DNA of 35,546 nt from Bradyrhizobium sp. LMTR 3 (GTDB lineage: Bacteria; Pseudomonadota; Alphaproteobacteria; Rhizobiales; Xanthobacteraceae), in NCBI RefSeq assembly GCF_001693485.1, contig NZ_MAXC01000021.1, positions 1 through 35,546 of the forward strand. The letters run 5' to 3'. The notes beneath the pieces are model-generated. The model saw nothing but the letters and a program-made list of their open reading frames with translations, ran no database searches and had not been told where the DNA came from. Within the stretch, counting starts at the first letter, position 1, and each line of letters starts with the position of its first letter. The position numbers were made by a program, and so were the translations under genes. This document shows positions 22,775 to 30,157 of this stretch, one piece after another.

Positions 22775-22867
22775 TGACTTCACCTTTTCCCCGAGATCTC
22801 CAGGCACAATGTGGCGTGGATTTGTGGATCATTCAAACCACAAAATCGGGCTCGTTCACCGAGGCCG

Positions 22868-23320
22868 CTATTTATCGAGCCGGGCGAGGATTTGCTTCAT
22901 CTGGTCGATCTCCTGCTGCTGTCCCTTGACGATCTCCTGGCAGAGTTTCACGAGCTCTGCGTCCGAAATCGCCGACCGTTCGCACATCAGAATTGCGCCG
23001 GCATGGTGCGGGATCATCGACTTGATGAACTGCACGTCGGCTACCGCCGTCTGGGCGCGGATGCCGAGGAAGAAGAGCACCGCGGCGACAACGGCCACGC
23101 CTCCAACGATCAGGTTCATCCTGGCGTCCGGATACATGCCGCGCATCACCAGCAACTCGATGATAGCCATCGGCGCGGCCATCAGCCCTGCCATGTAGAA
23201 CTGATTGATGTTCGGGTACACGTTTGCGAAACGATCGACCATTGCGTACATCAGGATGAACATCGCGATAAAGGACAACGCGGTCATGACCGCGAGATGA
23301 CCATAGTGGTGCTTGCGCAT
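22868..23320 (-). CDS. DUF305 membrane protein
   Basis: A 150-residue protein with three hydrophobic segments (about residues 10-30, 42-60 and 70-88) followed by a DUF305 region. The conserved SMIPHHAGAILMCERS has the His pair at 105-106, and a long helix QEIVKGQQQEIDQMKQIL follows. DUF305 proteins occur with copper and other metal-resistance genes; the His/Met residues suggest metal binding on the periplasmic side. The start is the ATG behind GAGGTGTGACG; an open upstream extension of 32 residues is unlike the family. It probably heads a two-gene unit with the DUF411 gene, 93 bases apart. Confidence 0.88.
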   Translation of the reverse strand: MRKHHYGHLAVMTALSFIAMFILMYAMVDRFANVYPNINQFYMAGLMAAPMAIIELLVMRGMYPDARMNLIVGGVAVVAAVLFFLGIRAQTAVADVQFIKSMIPHHAGAILMCERSAISDAELVKLCQEIVKGQQQEIDQMKQILARLDK

Positions 23321-23500
23321 CGTCACACCTCGAACCGCAGCACCGATCAAACGCCAGGGCTCAATGGTGGTTCCGCGATGGGATCGGGCAGCATTCCCCA
23401 TGCCAAGGCTCTCCATGGGGCCGCTTCAAGGTGACCCTTTCGGCCGCCTCGTCGATCGTTCTGCCTCAACCCGTCCTGCGAGCTTGAAAGCGGGCAACTT

Positions 23501-23524
23501 GAGCACGGACACCTACCGGTGCTC
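23501..23524. promoter_or_regulatory. 24-base inverted repeat, possible operator
   Basis: GAGCAC and GTGCTC are perfect inverted six-base arms 12 bases apart, in the 343-base stretch between the DUF305 gene and the CusF-like gene. The layout resembles MerR-family (CueR-type) operators in size. It lies about 180 bases upstream of the DUF305 gene, which it could serve; a regulator gene is not in the window. Nothing else in 23321-23663 looks coding. Confidence 0.3.
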
Positions 23525-23663
23525 GGATTAGGATCGAGCAGCGGCGGTCGGTTTCGACAGTCTTCCGCGCGCGGCCGCTCCTTCCTCGCCAGAGTGGATG
23601 TCAGAGCGACGGCGGTTGAGAGGCGGCGCCGCGGCGCGGGTGCCGCGACGCCGAGCATTAGCC

Positions 23664-23972
23664 CTATTTGCCCTTCTGCATTTTCGTGATCGTGATGCCG
23701 GCTGCGGCCCGCTCCGCTTCGAACTGAACCTTGTCGCCAACCTTGACCTGCTTCAGCATCGCCGGATCCTGCACACGGAAGACCATCGTCATTGGCTCCT
23801 CCATGTCGAGGTTCTTGATCGGGCCATGCTTCAGGGTGATCTTGCCCGCCGCCTCGTCCACTTTCCTGACTTCGCCGTTGACCATTTCCGCCTGCGCAAC
23901 GGTCGCTCCGATTCCCAAGGCGAGCGAAAGCGACAGAGCGGCCAATGTGAACTTTTTGATCCTCATGCTCAT
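23664..23972 (-). CDS. CusF-like periplasmic copper-binding protein
   Basis: A 102-residue protein with a signal peptide (about residues 1-28, cleavage near AQA-E) and a small OB-fold domain. The segment GKITLKHGPIKNLDMEEPMTMVF carries the His (H49) and the two Met residues (M61, M63) that bind Cu(I) in CusF. The Trp that caps the metal in E. coli CusF is not present; Met57/Glu occupies that part. It should bind Cu(I) in the periplasm and pass it on. Upstream ATG codons at residues 1 and 3 are both possible. It follows the cupredoxin gene on the same strand. Confidence 0.9.
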   Translation of the reverse strand: MSMRIKKFTLAALSLSLALGIGATVAQAEMVNGEVRKVDEAAGKITLKHGPIKNLDMEEPMTMVFRVQDPAMLKQVKVGDKVQFEAERAAAGITITKMQKGK

Positions 23973-24005
23973 TCCCTTTTCACTGAGCTAGGTTATTGAC
24001 TCGAA

Positions 24006-24494
24006 CTACTTCACGACCACCGTTCCGGTCATTCCTGCTTCCCGATGGCCGGGGATCAGACAGGAATATTCGAATTCGCCCTTCTTCGTGAATCTCCAGA
24101 CAATCTCGTCGCTCTTCTTCGGCGCAAGCCGCTTCCCGTTCGGATCGTCGTGCTCCATGTCGGGATTCTTCTTCATGGCTTCAGCGTGCTTGAGATTGTC
24201 CGCTGTCGAAGCCAGGACGAATTCGTGTTCGAGCTCGCCGTTGTTGCGCAAGACGAATTTTACCTGTTCACCCTTTTTCACTTCGACCTTCGCCGGTGTG
24301 AACAACATCTTGCCGTCGGATTCGCCCATGGTGACTTGCACAATTCGCGCCGGCTTCTTGGGATTGCCTGGCTCTCCCGCCGAATAGGAATCGCCGTGAT
24401 GATGATGGCCGGGAGGGCCTTCACCGGCGTATGCCGGCGCCGCAAGCAGAGCGGTGCCGGCGACCGGGATCAGGACGAGTTGTTTCAGTTTCAT
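24006..24494 (-). CDS. Periplasmic cupredoxin with His-rich N-terminus
   Basis: A 162-residue exported cupredoxin. A signal peptide (about 1-23, ending AYA) is followed by GEGPPGHHHHGDSY, a possible extra metal site. A plastocyanin-like domain (about 48-162) comes next, with type 1 ligands His90 (ELEHEFV), Cys145, His150 and Met155 (CLIPGHREAGM). A Met/His/Asp-rich insert (HAEAMKKNPDMEHDD, about 103-117) may bind further copper. It probably carries electrons or copper near the multicopper oxidase encoded just upstream. Spacing of 45 bases from that gene suggests one operon. Confidence 0.9.
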   Translation of the reverse strand: MKLKQLVLIPVAGTALLAAPAYAGEGPPGHHHHGDSYSAGEPGNPKKPARIVQVTMGESDGKMLFTPAKVEVKKGEQVKFVLRNNGELEHEFVLASTADNLKHAEAMKKNPDMEHDDPNGKRLAPKKSDEIVWRFTKKGEFEYSCLIPGHREAGMTGTVVVK

Positions 24495-24539
24495 TGTCTT
24501 CTCCTGTTGATGTTCATGCTTGAGCTAGCTCGGGGGCTC

Positions 24540-25919
24540 TCACATTTTCTGCATATGCTTCATATGCGCAGGCTTTGCGCCCTTCGTATCCTTTGCAGGT
24601 GGTTTCGTATTGGCCGGTCCCTGTCGTGCGGGCTCGCTCGACGGCGCCTCGATCTCCCAGGCGACGGTGCCTTTCGGAAACTTGTACGGACCTGGATCCT
24701 TGAAGTCGTCGCGCGCGAGCCCCTCGCGGATCTTCATCACCGTGAACATGCCGCCCATTTCGATCGGGCCGAACTGGCCGGTGCCGGTCATCATCGGCAG
24801 CGTGTTGTCGGGCGCCGGCATTTCCATGTCGCCCATCGCCATGCCGGTCGAACCCATCACCATGGCGTCGGGCGCGAGCTTGCCGACGGCTTTCGCGAGA
24901 TCGTTCCGCGACACGCCGATCAGGTTCTTCACGTCGTGCCCCATCGCGTTCATGGTGTGGTGCGACTTGTGACAGTGGAACGCCCAGTCGCCCGGATTGT
25001 CGGCGAGCACATCGAAGGCGCGGATGGCCCCGACGGGCACGTCAATAGTTGTTTCGGGCCATTGGGCGCTTTCAGGCACCCAGCCGCCGTCCGTGCAACT
25101 CACCGAGAAGTTGTGGCCGTGCAGGTGGATCGGGTGATTGGTCATGGTGAGGTTGCCGATCCTGACGCGGACCCGGTCGCCGAGCCGTACCGGCAGCGGG
25201 TCGATGCCGGGAAACACGCGGCTATTCCATGTCCACATGTTGAAGTCGGTCATCTCGTTGACCTTCGGCAAATAGGTGCCGGGATCGATCAGGTAGCTGC
25301 TCATGACGAAGACGAAGTCGCGGTCGACCGGCCGGAACGAGGGGTCGCGTGGATGGACGACGAACATGCCCATCATGCCCATCGCCATCTGCACCATCTC
25401 GTCGGAATGCGGGTGGTACATGAAGGTGCCTGAGTGCTTGAGCGCGAATTCGTAGACGAAGGTTTTTCCGGGCGGGATGTGCGGTTGGGTCACCCCGCCG
25501 ACCCCGTCCATGCCTGATGGCAGGATCATGCCGTGCCAGTGCACGGTGGTGTGTTCGGGCAGGCGGTTGGTGACGAAGATGCGCACCTGGTCGCCCTCGA
25601 CCGCCTCGATGGTCGGGCCCGGCGCCTGGCCGTTATAGCCCCACAGATTGGCCTTCATGCCCTCGGCGAATTCGCGCACGACAGGCTCGGCCACAAGGTG
25701 GAATTCCTTCCAGTCGCCGTTCATGCGCCACGGCAGCGTCCAGCCGTTCAACGTCACCACCGGCCGGTAATCAGGGCCTGAGGTCGGATGTAGCGGCGGC
25801 TGCATCACCGCCTTATCCATCGTCGGCGCTTCCGGAATGGCGGCGGCCTGCACGCGGCCGGTGACGGCGCTGGCGCCGACGAGAGCGGCGGTGCCGAGAA
25901 ATCCTCTGCGTGAAAACAT
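24540..25919 (-). CDS. Multicopper oxidase, CopA-like, Tat-exported
   Basis: A 459-residue periplasmic oxidase. The Tat motif SRRGFLG is at residues 3-9. The four copper-ligand motifs are all visible: HWHG (127-130), HPHSDEM (169-175), HPIHLHGH (262-269) and HCHKSHHTMNAM (315-326). The last fits HCH-x3-H-x4-M, including the axial Met of the type 1 site. The C-terminus is Met/His/Lys-rich (HMKHMQKM). The enzyme probably oxidises Cu(I) with reduction of oxygen and so lowers its toxicity. The start is the ATG after GGAGG at seven bases; the open upstream extension overlaps the TolC-like gene. The gap to that gene is only 13 bases. Confidence 0.93.
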   Translation of the reverse strand: MFSRRGFLGTAALVGASAVTGRVQAAAIPEAPTMDKAVMQPPLHPTSGPDYRPVVTLNGWTLPWRMNGDWKEFHLVAEPVVREFAEGMKANLWGYNGQAPGPTIEAVEGDQVRIFVTNRLPEHTTVHWHGMILPSGMDGVGGVTQPHIPPGKTFVYEFALKHSGTFMYHPHSDEMVQMAMGMMGMFVVHPRDPSFRPVDRDFVFVMSSYLIDPGTYLPKVNEMTDFNMWTWNSRVFPGIDPLPVRLGDRVRVRIGNLTMTNHPIHLHGHNFSVSCTDGGWVPESAQWPETTIDVPVGAIRAFDVLADNPGDWAFHCHKSHHTMNAMGHDVKNLIGVSRNDLAKAVGKLAPDAMVMGSTGMAMGDMEMPAPDNTLPMMTGTGQFGPIEMGGMFTVMKIREGLARDDFKDPGPYKFPKGTVAWEIEAPSSEPARQGPANTKPPAKDTKGAKPAHMKHMQKM

Positions 25920-25932
25920 GGTCTTGCCTCCT

Positions 25933-27372
25933 TTAGTGCCCGCCGCCTGCGGCTGGCGCCGCCGCGGCCGTGGTCGTTGGAGTTTCCCTTGCAGCCTCCG
26001 AGCCGCCGCCATTGACGGCGGTCTGCAGGTCGGATTGCGCCAGCCAGAATGCGCGCTTGGCGTTGATTGCCGCGCGCAGGGAGGCGAGGCGTTGCCGCGC
26101 TTCGGTCAGCAGCGCGAAGACGTCGATCTGCATGCTGGAGAAGCGAAGCTGCATCTCCTCGGTGATGATCTGACGCAGCGGCAGGATTTCGCGCTGGTAG
26201 TGGCTGGCGATGTCGTAAGCCGAGCGGTAGACGCGGTAGGCGTCGCGTGCTTCCGAGCGGACGTTGATGGCTCTTTCGGTCAGCAGGTTGAAGCCCTGGT
26301 TGTACCTCTCCGCGGTCTGACGGACCCGCACCTCGCCGCCGTCAAAGATCGGTATCTGGAACGCGATGTCGAAGCCGCGCTCCCGGATGGGCGGTCCGTC
26401 GTCCTCGCGGGTCCGCTTGGATACCCCGGCGAGATCGAGCAGCGTGACGAAGCGGGTCGCCTGGGTGAGGCCGAGCGATTTTTCGAGCGCCGCGAGTTCC
26501 ATGCGTGCGATCTGCAGATCGATGCGGTGGCCGACCGCGTCGGCTTCGATACTGGGAAGCGAACGCGGCCGCCGCGGCAGCGCAGGCAAGCGGTTGGGCA
26601 GGCGGAAATCGAGATCCTCGCCCCACAGGCCCATCAGGCGCGTGAGCTGTTCGCGGGCGCTGGTCGCCTCCTGCCGCGCGGTGGCGAGGTCGGCGGTGGT
26701 TTCGGCGTAAAACACCTGCTCGCGGGCCTGGTCGAGTTTGTTGAGCGAGCCGGTCTCGCCGAGTTTTTTCGCGAGCTGCGCCGTGCTCTCGGCGGTCGAT
26801 TTCGCATCGGTGAGCAGGCCGACCATCTCGTTGGCGGCGACTGACCGGAGATAGCTGCGCCGGACCTGGGCGGCGAGCCGCAGCGTTTCCAGCGCGGCGC
26901 GGAGCTGCGCCTGACGAAAGCGTTCGCGCGCAATCTCGGAGCGGAACGGCAAGGTGGCGAGCGCCAGAATGTCGCCGACGACCTGACGCTCGATTTCATA
27001 GCTGCCATTGCCCGAGATGCGGGAAATGGCAAATACCGGATTTGGCGGCAAGCTTTGTTCGACCAGATCGGTCTCCGCCAACGCCAGTTCGTTATAGGCG
27101 GCCTGCAGGCCCTTGTTGCTCAGCAGCGCGACCTGCACGGCAGTATCGACCGTGAGCGGGCGGCCGAGCAGCCGGCGCACGGCGCCACTGGTCCGCTCGG
27201 CACCGTCGGCCGAGCGCACGAACGCGACATCCTTGCCGATGGTCTGGCTGGCGACGTCGGACACGACGGCCATGCCGGAGTCCGGCGAGAACGATGCGCA
27301 TCCGGAAAGGCCGGCGCCCGTTGACAATAGCAGGGCGATGGCCGGCGTGCGCCACATGAAACTAATGTGCAT
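25933..27372 (-). CDS. TolC-family outer-membrane efflux lipoprotein
   Basis: A 479-residue outer-membrane channel protein. A lipoprotein signal peptide ends in LSGC, with Cys25 as the lipidation site. The mature part is a repeat of two long helical-hairpin/strand units of the TolC/OEP type (about 65-270 and 275-455), with AYNELALAETDLVEQSLPPNP and AFQIPIFDGGEVRVRQTAERYN. An Ala/Pro-rich tail ends the protein. No RND or membrane-fusion gene is adjacent in view, so its partner is unknown; the copper-island context suggests metal export. The chosen ATG overlaps the stop of the small lipoprotein gene by 11 bases; an ATG five codons later is also possible. Confidence 0.9.
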   Translation of the reverse strand: MHISFMWRTPAIALLLSTGAGLSGCASFSPDSGMAVVSDVASQTIGKDVAFVRSADGAERTSGAVRRLLGRPLTVDTAVQVALLSNKGLQAAYNELALAETDLVEQSLPPNPVFAISRISGNGSYEIERQVVGDILALATLPFRSEIARERFRQAQLRAALETLRLAAQVRRSYLRSVAANEMVGLLTDAKSTAESTAQLAKKLGETGSLNKLDQAREQVFYAETTADLATARQEATSAREQLTRLMGLWGEDLDFRLPNRLPALPRRPRSLPSIEADAVGHRIDLQIARMELAALEKSLGLTQATRFVTLLDLAGVSKRTREDDGPPIRERGFDIAFQIPIFDGGEVRVRQTAERYNQGFNLLTERAINVRSEARDAYRVYRSAYDIASHYQREILPLRQIITEEMQLRFSSMQIDVFALLTEARQRLASLRAAINAKRAFWLAQSDLQTAVNGGGSEAARETPTTTAAAAPAAGGGH

Positions 27373-27664
27373 GGCTGTTCCCGCGCTGTTTCGGGGTGAC
27401 ACTCTCGTTGCGCTCGCGCCAGGGCGCGGGCGTCGACGGGCGCAAGGAAGTGTAGGGCGCAATCGTCGAGCGGTAGCCGACGCGGGCTACTCGGACCGTT
27501 GGATCTGCGGGATCGGCGCTGACCACGCGCGTGGTCACAGGTGTGCAGCCCGCGACTACAATCGCAATGGCGATCACGGCGCCGCGGACCGCTGACTTGA
27601 AGATGGCATGGCGTCCGTCCGCCGAACCGATGGCGACGAACCACGCATGAGATTGCGCAGACAT
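27362..27664 (-). CDS. Small putative lipoprotein of the copper island
   Basis: A 100-residue protein. After a rather long N-terminal region (about 1-28) a hydrophobic stretch ends in the lipobox-like VVAGC (Cys40). The mature part is short and polar (TTRVVSADPADPTVRVARVGYRSTIAPYTSLRP). AGGGA lies seven bases before the ATG. It is the gene directly before the TolC-type gene, with an 11-base overlap, so the two are translationally coupled. Function unknown; a role beside the efflux channel is a guess from position. Confidence 0.7.
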   Translation of the reverse strand: MSAQSHAWFVAIGSADGRHAIFKSAVRGAVIAIAIVVAGCTPVTTRVVSADPADPTVRVARVGYRSTIAPYTSLRPSTPAPWRERNESVTPKQRGNSHAH

Positions 27665-27734
27665 GATGATTCCCTGATCTTGCTGTTGACCACGGGCGCG
27701 CGCGTAGCGCTGCGGCCCACGTCGTTACGTCGGA

Positions 27735-28166
27735 TCAGGTGATAGGAGGACGGTAGTGGAGCGGGGGTGGCTCACCCGGCAGGCGCCAGGAATTCTCGGA
27801 GACGCAGAGCGAGGTCGGCTGCGAGGGCTTTACAACCGTCGGCAGATCGGCCGCGATGCCGGAGACACAGAGCATGGCGCAGCACGGCCCCGGCGAGGAC
27901 TTGTCGTGTCCATGCTTGGCAGGCTCATGCGCGGTGTTGCCAGCATCGGCATCATGGCCTTCGTGCGCGTGATGATGCTCATGCGCAGTCGCATGCTCGG
28001 AGTGGTCATGCGTATGTGTGGCGGCAACCGGCTGAACCGCGATCAGGCATGACGCGGCGTCGCCGAGCGCCAGTGCAACGCCCGGCGCCAGCACGCAAAA
28101 CAGATAGAGCAGGGCGACAAACCACCCCGCTTTGGCGCGCTTCCGTCTGGTCAGGCGAACGAACAT
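27735..28166 (-). CDS. Exported His-rich protein, probable metal binder
   Basis: A 143-residue protein. A basic N-terminus (RLTRRKRAK) and a hydrophobic segment (about residues 15-35) form a signal or anchor. Residues 51-88 hold 13 histidines (for example THTHDHSEH, AHEHHHAHEGH), followed by CC (95-96) and a third Cys (C100). Such a His/Cys-rich region would bind copper, zinc or nickel in the periplasm. No family name is clear to me; it sits at the head of the copper island, 70 bases before the small lipoprotein gene, and is divergent from the MFS gene. An open frame extends to 28250, but homology-like sequence begins at this ATG. Confidence 0.75.
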   Translation of the reverse strand: MFVRLTRRKRAKAGWFVALLYLFCVLAPGVALALGDAASCLIAVQPVAATHTHDHSEHATAHEHHHAHEGHDADAGNTAHEPAKHGHDKSSPGPCCAMLCVSGIAADLPTVVKPSQPTSLCVSENSWRLPGEPPPLHYRPPIT

Positions 28167-28231
28167 TGCGGGAAAACTATCCCCAATCGCCGATTCCGCC
28201 AAGGGCGTGAGCGTCGTCCCACCACAACTGC

Positions 28232-29530
28232 ATGCCCAATATCGCGGCATTGTGGCTTGACCTTGGGCGATTTGACCCCGAAGTTCCGCCGGCCGTGGTA
28301 ATTTTTTCTGAGCTTTCCCGAGATTCCGAGCTGTTCGTTCCCGATTCGCGCCGGGCGTGGATCCGGCTTGCCGTGGCTGTGCTGATCGGCTCGCTAGGCA
28401 GCGTCGGCATGTGGTCGGTGGTGGTCGCGCTGCCCGTGGTGCAGACCGAGTTTGCCGCGAGCCGCGGCACCGCGTCGCTGGCCTTTACCATGGTGATGCT
28501 CGGGTTCGGTTCCGGCGGGGTGCTGACCGGCAAGATCACCGACCGCTACGGCATCGTCACCGCGATCGGGCTCGGCATCGGCATTTTGGGCCTCGGCTAT
28601 GTCGTCGCGGGAATGTCGACCTCGGTCTGGCACTTTATCCTGGTGCATTTCGCCATCGGGCTCTCCTCGTCCGCCACCTTCGGGCCGCTGATGGCGGAGG
28701 CCTCGCACTGGTTCGACCGCTACCGCGGGCTGGCGGTGGCGATTGCCGCCAGCGGCAATTACATCGGCGGCGCGATCTGGCCGCCGCTGGTGAATTTCGG
28801 CATTGAACAACTCGGCTGGCGCACCAGCCATATCGCGATCGGCATCTTTACGGCGGTGACGATGACGCTGGCGCTGGTCGGCTTGCGGATGCTGATCGGG
28901 GCGGGGGGCCAGCGCGACCATGACAACGCGGCGCCGCCGCGCGTCGATCTGCGCCTTTCCACCAATGCGCTGACGGCGATCCTGTCGCTGGCCGGCATCG
29001 CCTGCTGCGTGGCGATGTCGATGCCGCAGGTGCATATCGTCGCCTATTGCGGCGATCTCGGTTATGGCGTGGCGCGCGGCGCCGAAATGCTGTCGCTGAT
29101 GCTGGGTTTCGGCATCATCAGCCGCATCGGCTCGGGCTTCCTCGCCGACAAGATCGGCGGCATCCGCACGCTCCTGATCGGCTCGGTGGCGCAGGGCACC
29201 GCGCTGCTGTTCTATCTGTTCTTCGACAGCCTGACCTCGCTCTACGTCATCTCGGCGATGTTCGGCCTGTTCCAGGGCGGCATCGTGCCGAGCTACGCCA
29301 TCATCGTGCGCGAGGCGATGCCGGCCTCCGAGGCCGCAACCCGCGTCGGCATCGTGATCTTTGCTTCGGTGTTCGGCATGTCGTTCGGCGGCTGGATCTC
29401 GGGTGCGATCTTCGACGCCACCGGCTCCTACGGAGCCGCGTTCGCCAACGGGCTGGCGTGGAACGCGCTCAACATCGGGATCATGGTGCTGCTGTTGATG
29501 CGTGCGCGGCAACGGCTGGCGATGGCGTGA
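28232..29530 (+). CDS. MFS transporter
   Basis: A 432-residue major facilitator with about 12 membrane segments and the usual signature between segments 2 and 3 (GVLTGKITDRYGIVT), repeated in weaker form in the second half (GFLADKIGGIRTLL). The GLAVAIAASGNYIGGAIWPPLVN segment recalls monocarboxylate/oxalate-type MFS proteins. The substrate cannot be deduced. The first 40 residues are not membrane-like, and a GTG at 28295 (VVIFSELSRDSE) is a good alternative start. It is divergent from the His-rich gene and convergent with the peptidase operon, so a link to copper is not implied. Confidence 0.9.
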   Translation: MPNIAALWLDLGRFDPEVPPAVVIFSELSRDSELFVPDSRRAWIRLAVAVLIGSLGSVGMWSVVVALPVVQTEFAASRGTASLAFTMVMLGFGSGGVLTGKITDRYGIVTAIGLGIGILGLGYVVAGMSTSVWHFILVHFAIGLSSSATFGPLMAEASHWFDRYRGLAVAIAASGNYIGGAIWPPLVNFGIEQLGWRTSHIAIGIFTAVTMTLALVGLRMLIGAGGQRDHDNAAPPRVDLRLSTNALTAILSLAGIACCVAMSMPQVHIVAYCGDLGYGVARGAEMLSLMLGFGIISRIGSGFLADKIGGIRTLLIGSVAQGTALLFYLFFDSLTSLYVISAMFGLFQGGIVPSYAIIVREAMPASEAATRVGIVIFASVFGMSFGGWISGAIFDATGSYGAAFANGLAWNALNIGIMVLLLMRARQRLAMA

Positions 29531-29546
29531 GGCAGTCTCAACCCTG

Positions 29547-30113
29547 CTAAATATTCCAGTCGGTTGTGGTGTCGTAACCCCCGGGGCCGGTCTTTCCGGG
29601 CTTCACTGAAATATGAAAGTGCTTCTCGTGTGGGTTCTGGCTGTTGTACGGGCGCCAGGCAAACGCAGGGTGCCCGTCCAAGGCCTGGAAATTGGCGATT
29701 CGGCTATTTGAGATGATGTACTTGATGCGCGGGTCGCGGCCCAGGCGGAGCTTCTCGGCGACGTCGCCCGAGACCAACCCATGCGCTGGATCATGGGTAA
29801 TGTCCATGCCCGTCACGACACCGACACCGCCGTCGCTGATATTTGGACAGTGGTCCGAGGTGCCGGGACAGTGGGCGGTATCTCCAATCGTTCCGTCGCT
29901 ATCTTTCTTTCGACCAGGAAATTTTGCGTTTATCTGATCTCGCAGCCGGAGCAAGCTCTTCGCCACTCGCCATGCAGCCAACGCGGCCCCATCTGCAGCG
30001 GCAGATGGCATGTCGTCCGGGTCGTTATGAAGATCGCTCGGGTATTCGTCCAATGTCTTGGCAATTTCGTCAGCCGGCCGATCGTCAATACTGCGAAGTT
30101 TCTCGTCTGACAT
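29547..30113 (-). CDS. M15-like (DD-peptidase fold) zinc peptidase
   Basis: A 188-residue protein. After an acidic N-terminus (about 1-45) comes AAWRVAKSLLRLRDQINAKFPGRKKDSDGTIGDTAH, typical of a group of M15/hedgehog-fold peptidases. The predicted zinc ligands are His88 (SDHCP), Asp104 (GMDITHDP) and the HFHIS His near the C-terminus, with WRPYNSQNPHEKHFHISV as the closing motif. Known relatives cleave peptidoglycan cross-links, but there is no signal peptide, so the protein is cytoplasmic or leaves the cell some other way. It is the third gene of a minus-strand operon, 44 bases after the metallo-beta-lactamase gene. An ATG three codons upstream (MLTM) is possible. Confidence 0.75.
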   Translation of the reverse strand: MSDEKLRSIDDRPADEIAKTLDEYPSDLHNDPDDMPSAAADGAALAAWRVAKSLLRLRDQINAKFPGRKKDSDGTIGDTAHCPGTSDHCPNISDGGVGVVTGMDITHDPAHGLVSGDVAEKLRLGRDPRIKYIISNSRIANFQALDGHPAFAWRPYNSQNPHEKHFHISVKPGKTGPGGYDTTTDWNI

Positions 30114-30157
30114 GGTAAGCATCCTTTGCCATTTATCGGTCAGTCCTCATTCTTCCC

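Noticed and set aside
24522..24531. Ten-base palindrome GAGCTAGCTC between the oxidase and cupredoxin genes
   Set aside because: Too short and isolated to call an operator or terminator.
24045..25433. 462-codon open frame on the plus strand
   Set aside because: Antisense to the cupredoxin and multicopper oxidase genes, with repetitive His/Arg/Val composition caused by opposite-strand codon bias.
28394..29512. 372-codon open frame on the minus strand
   Set aside because: Antisense to the MFS gene; composition (His, Gln, Arg, Asp) is that of a shadow frame.
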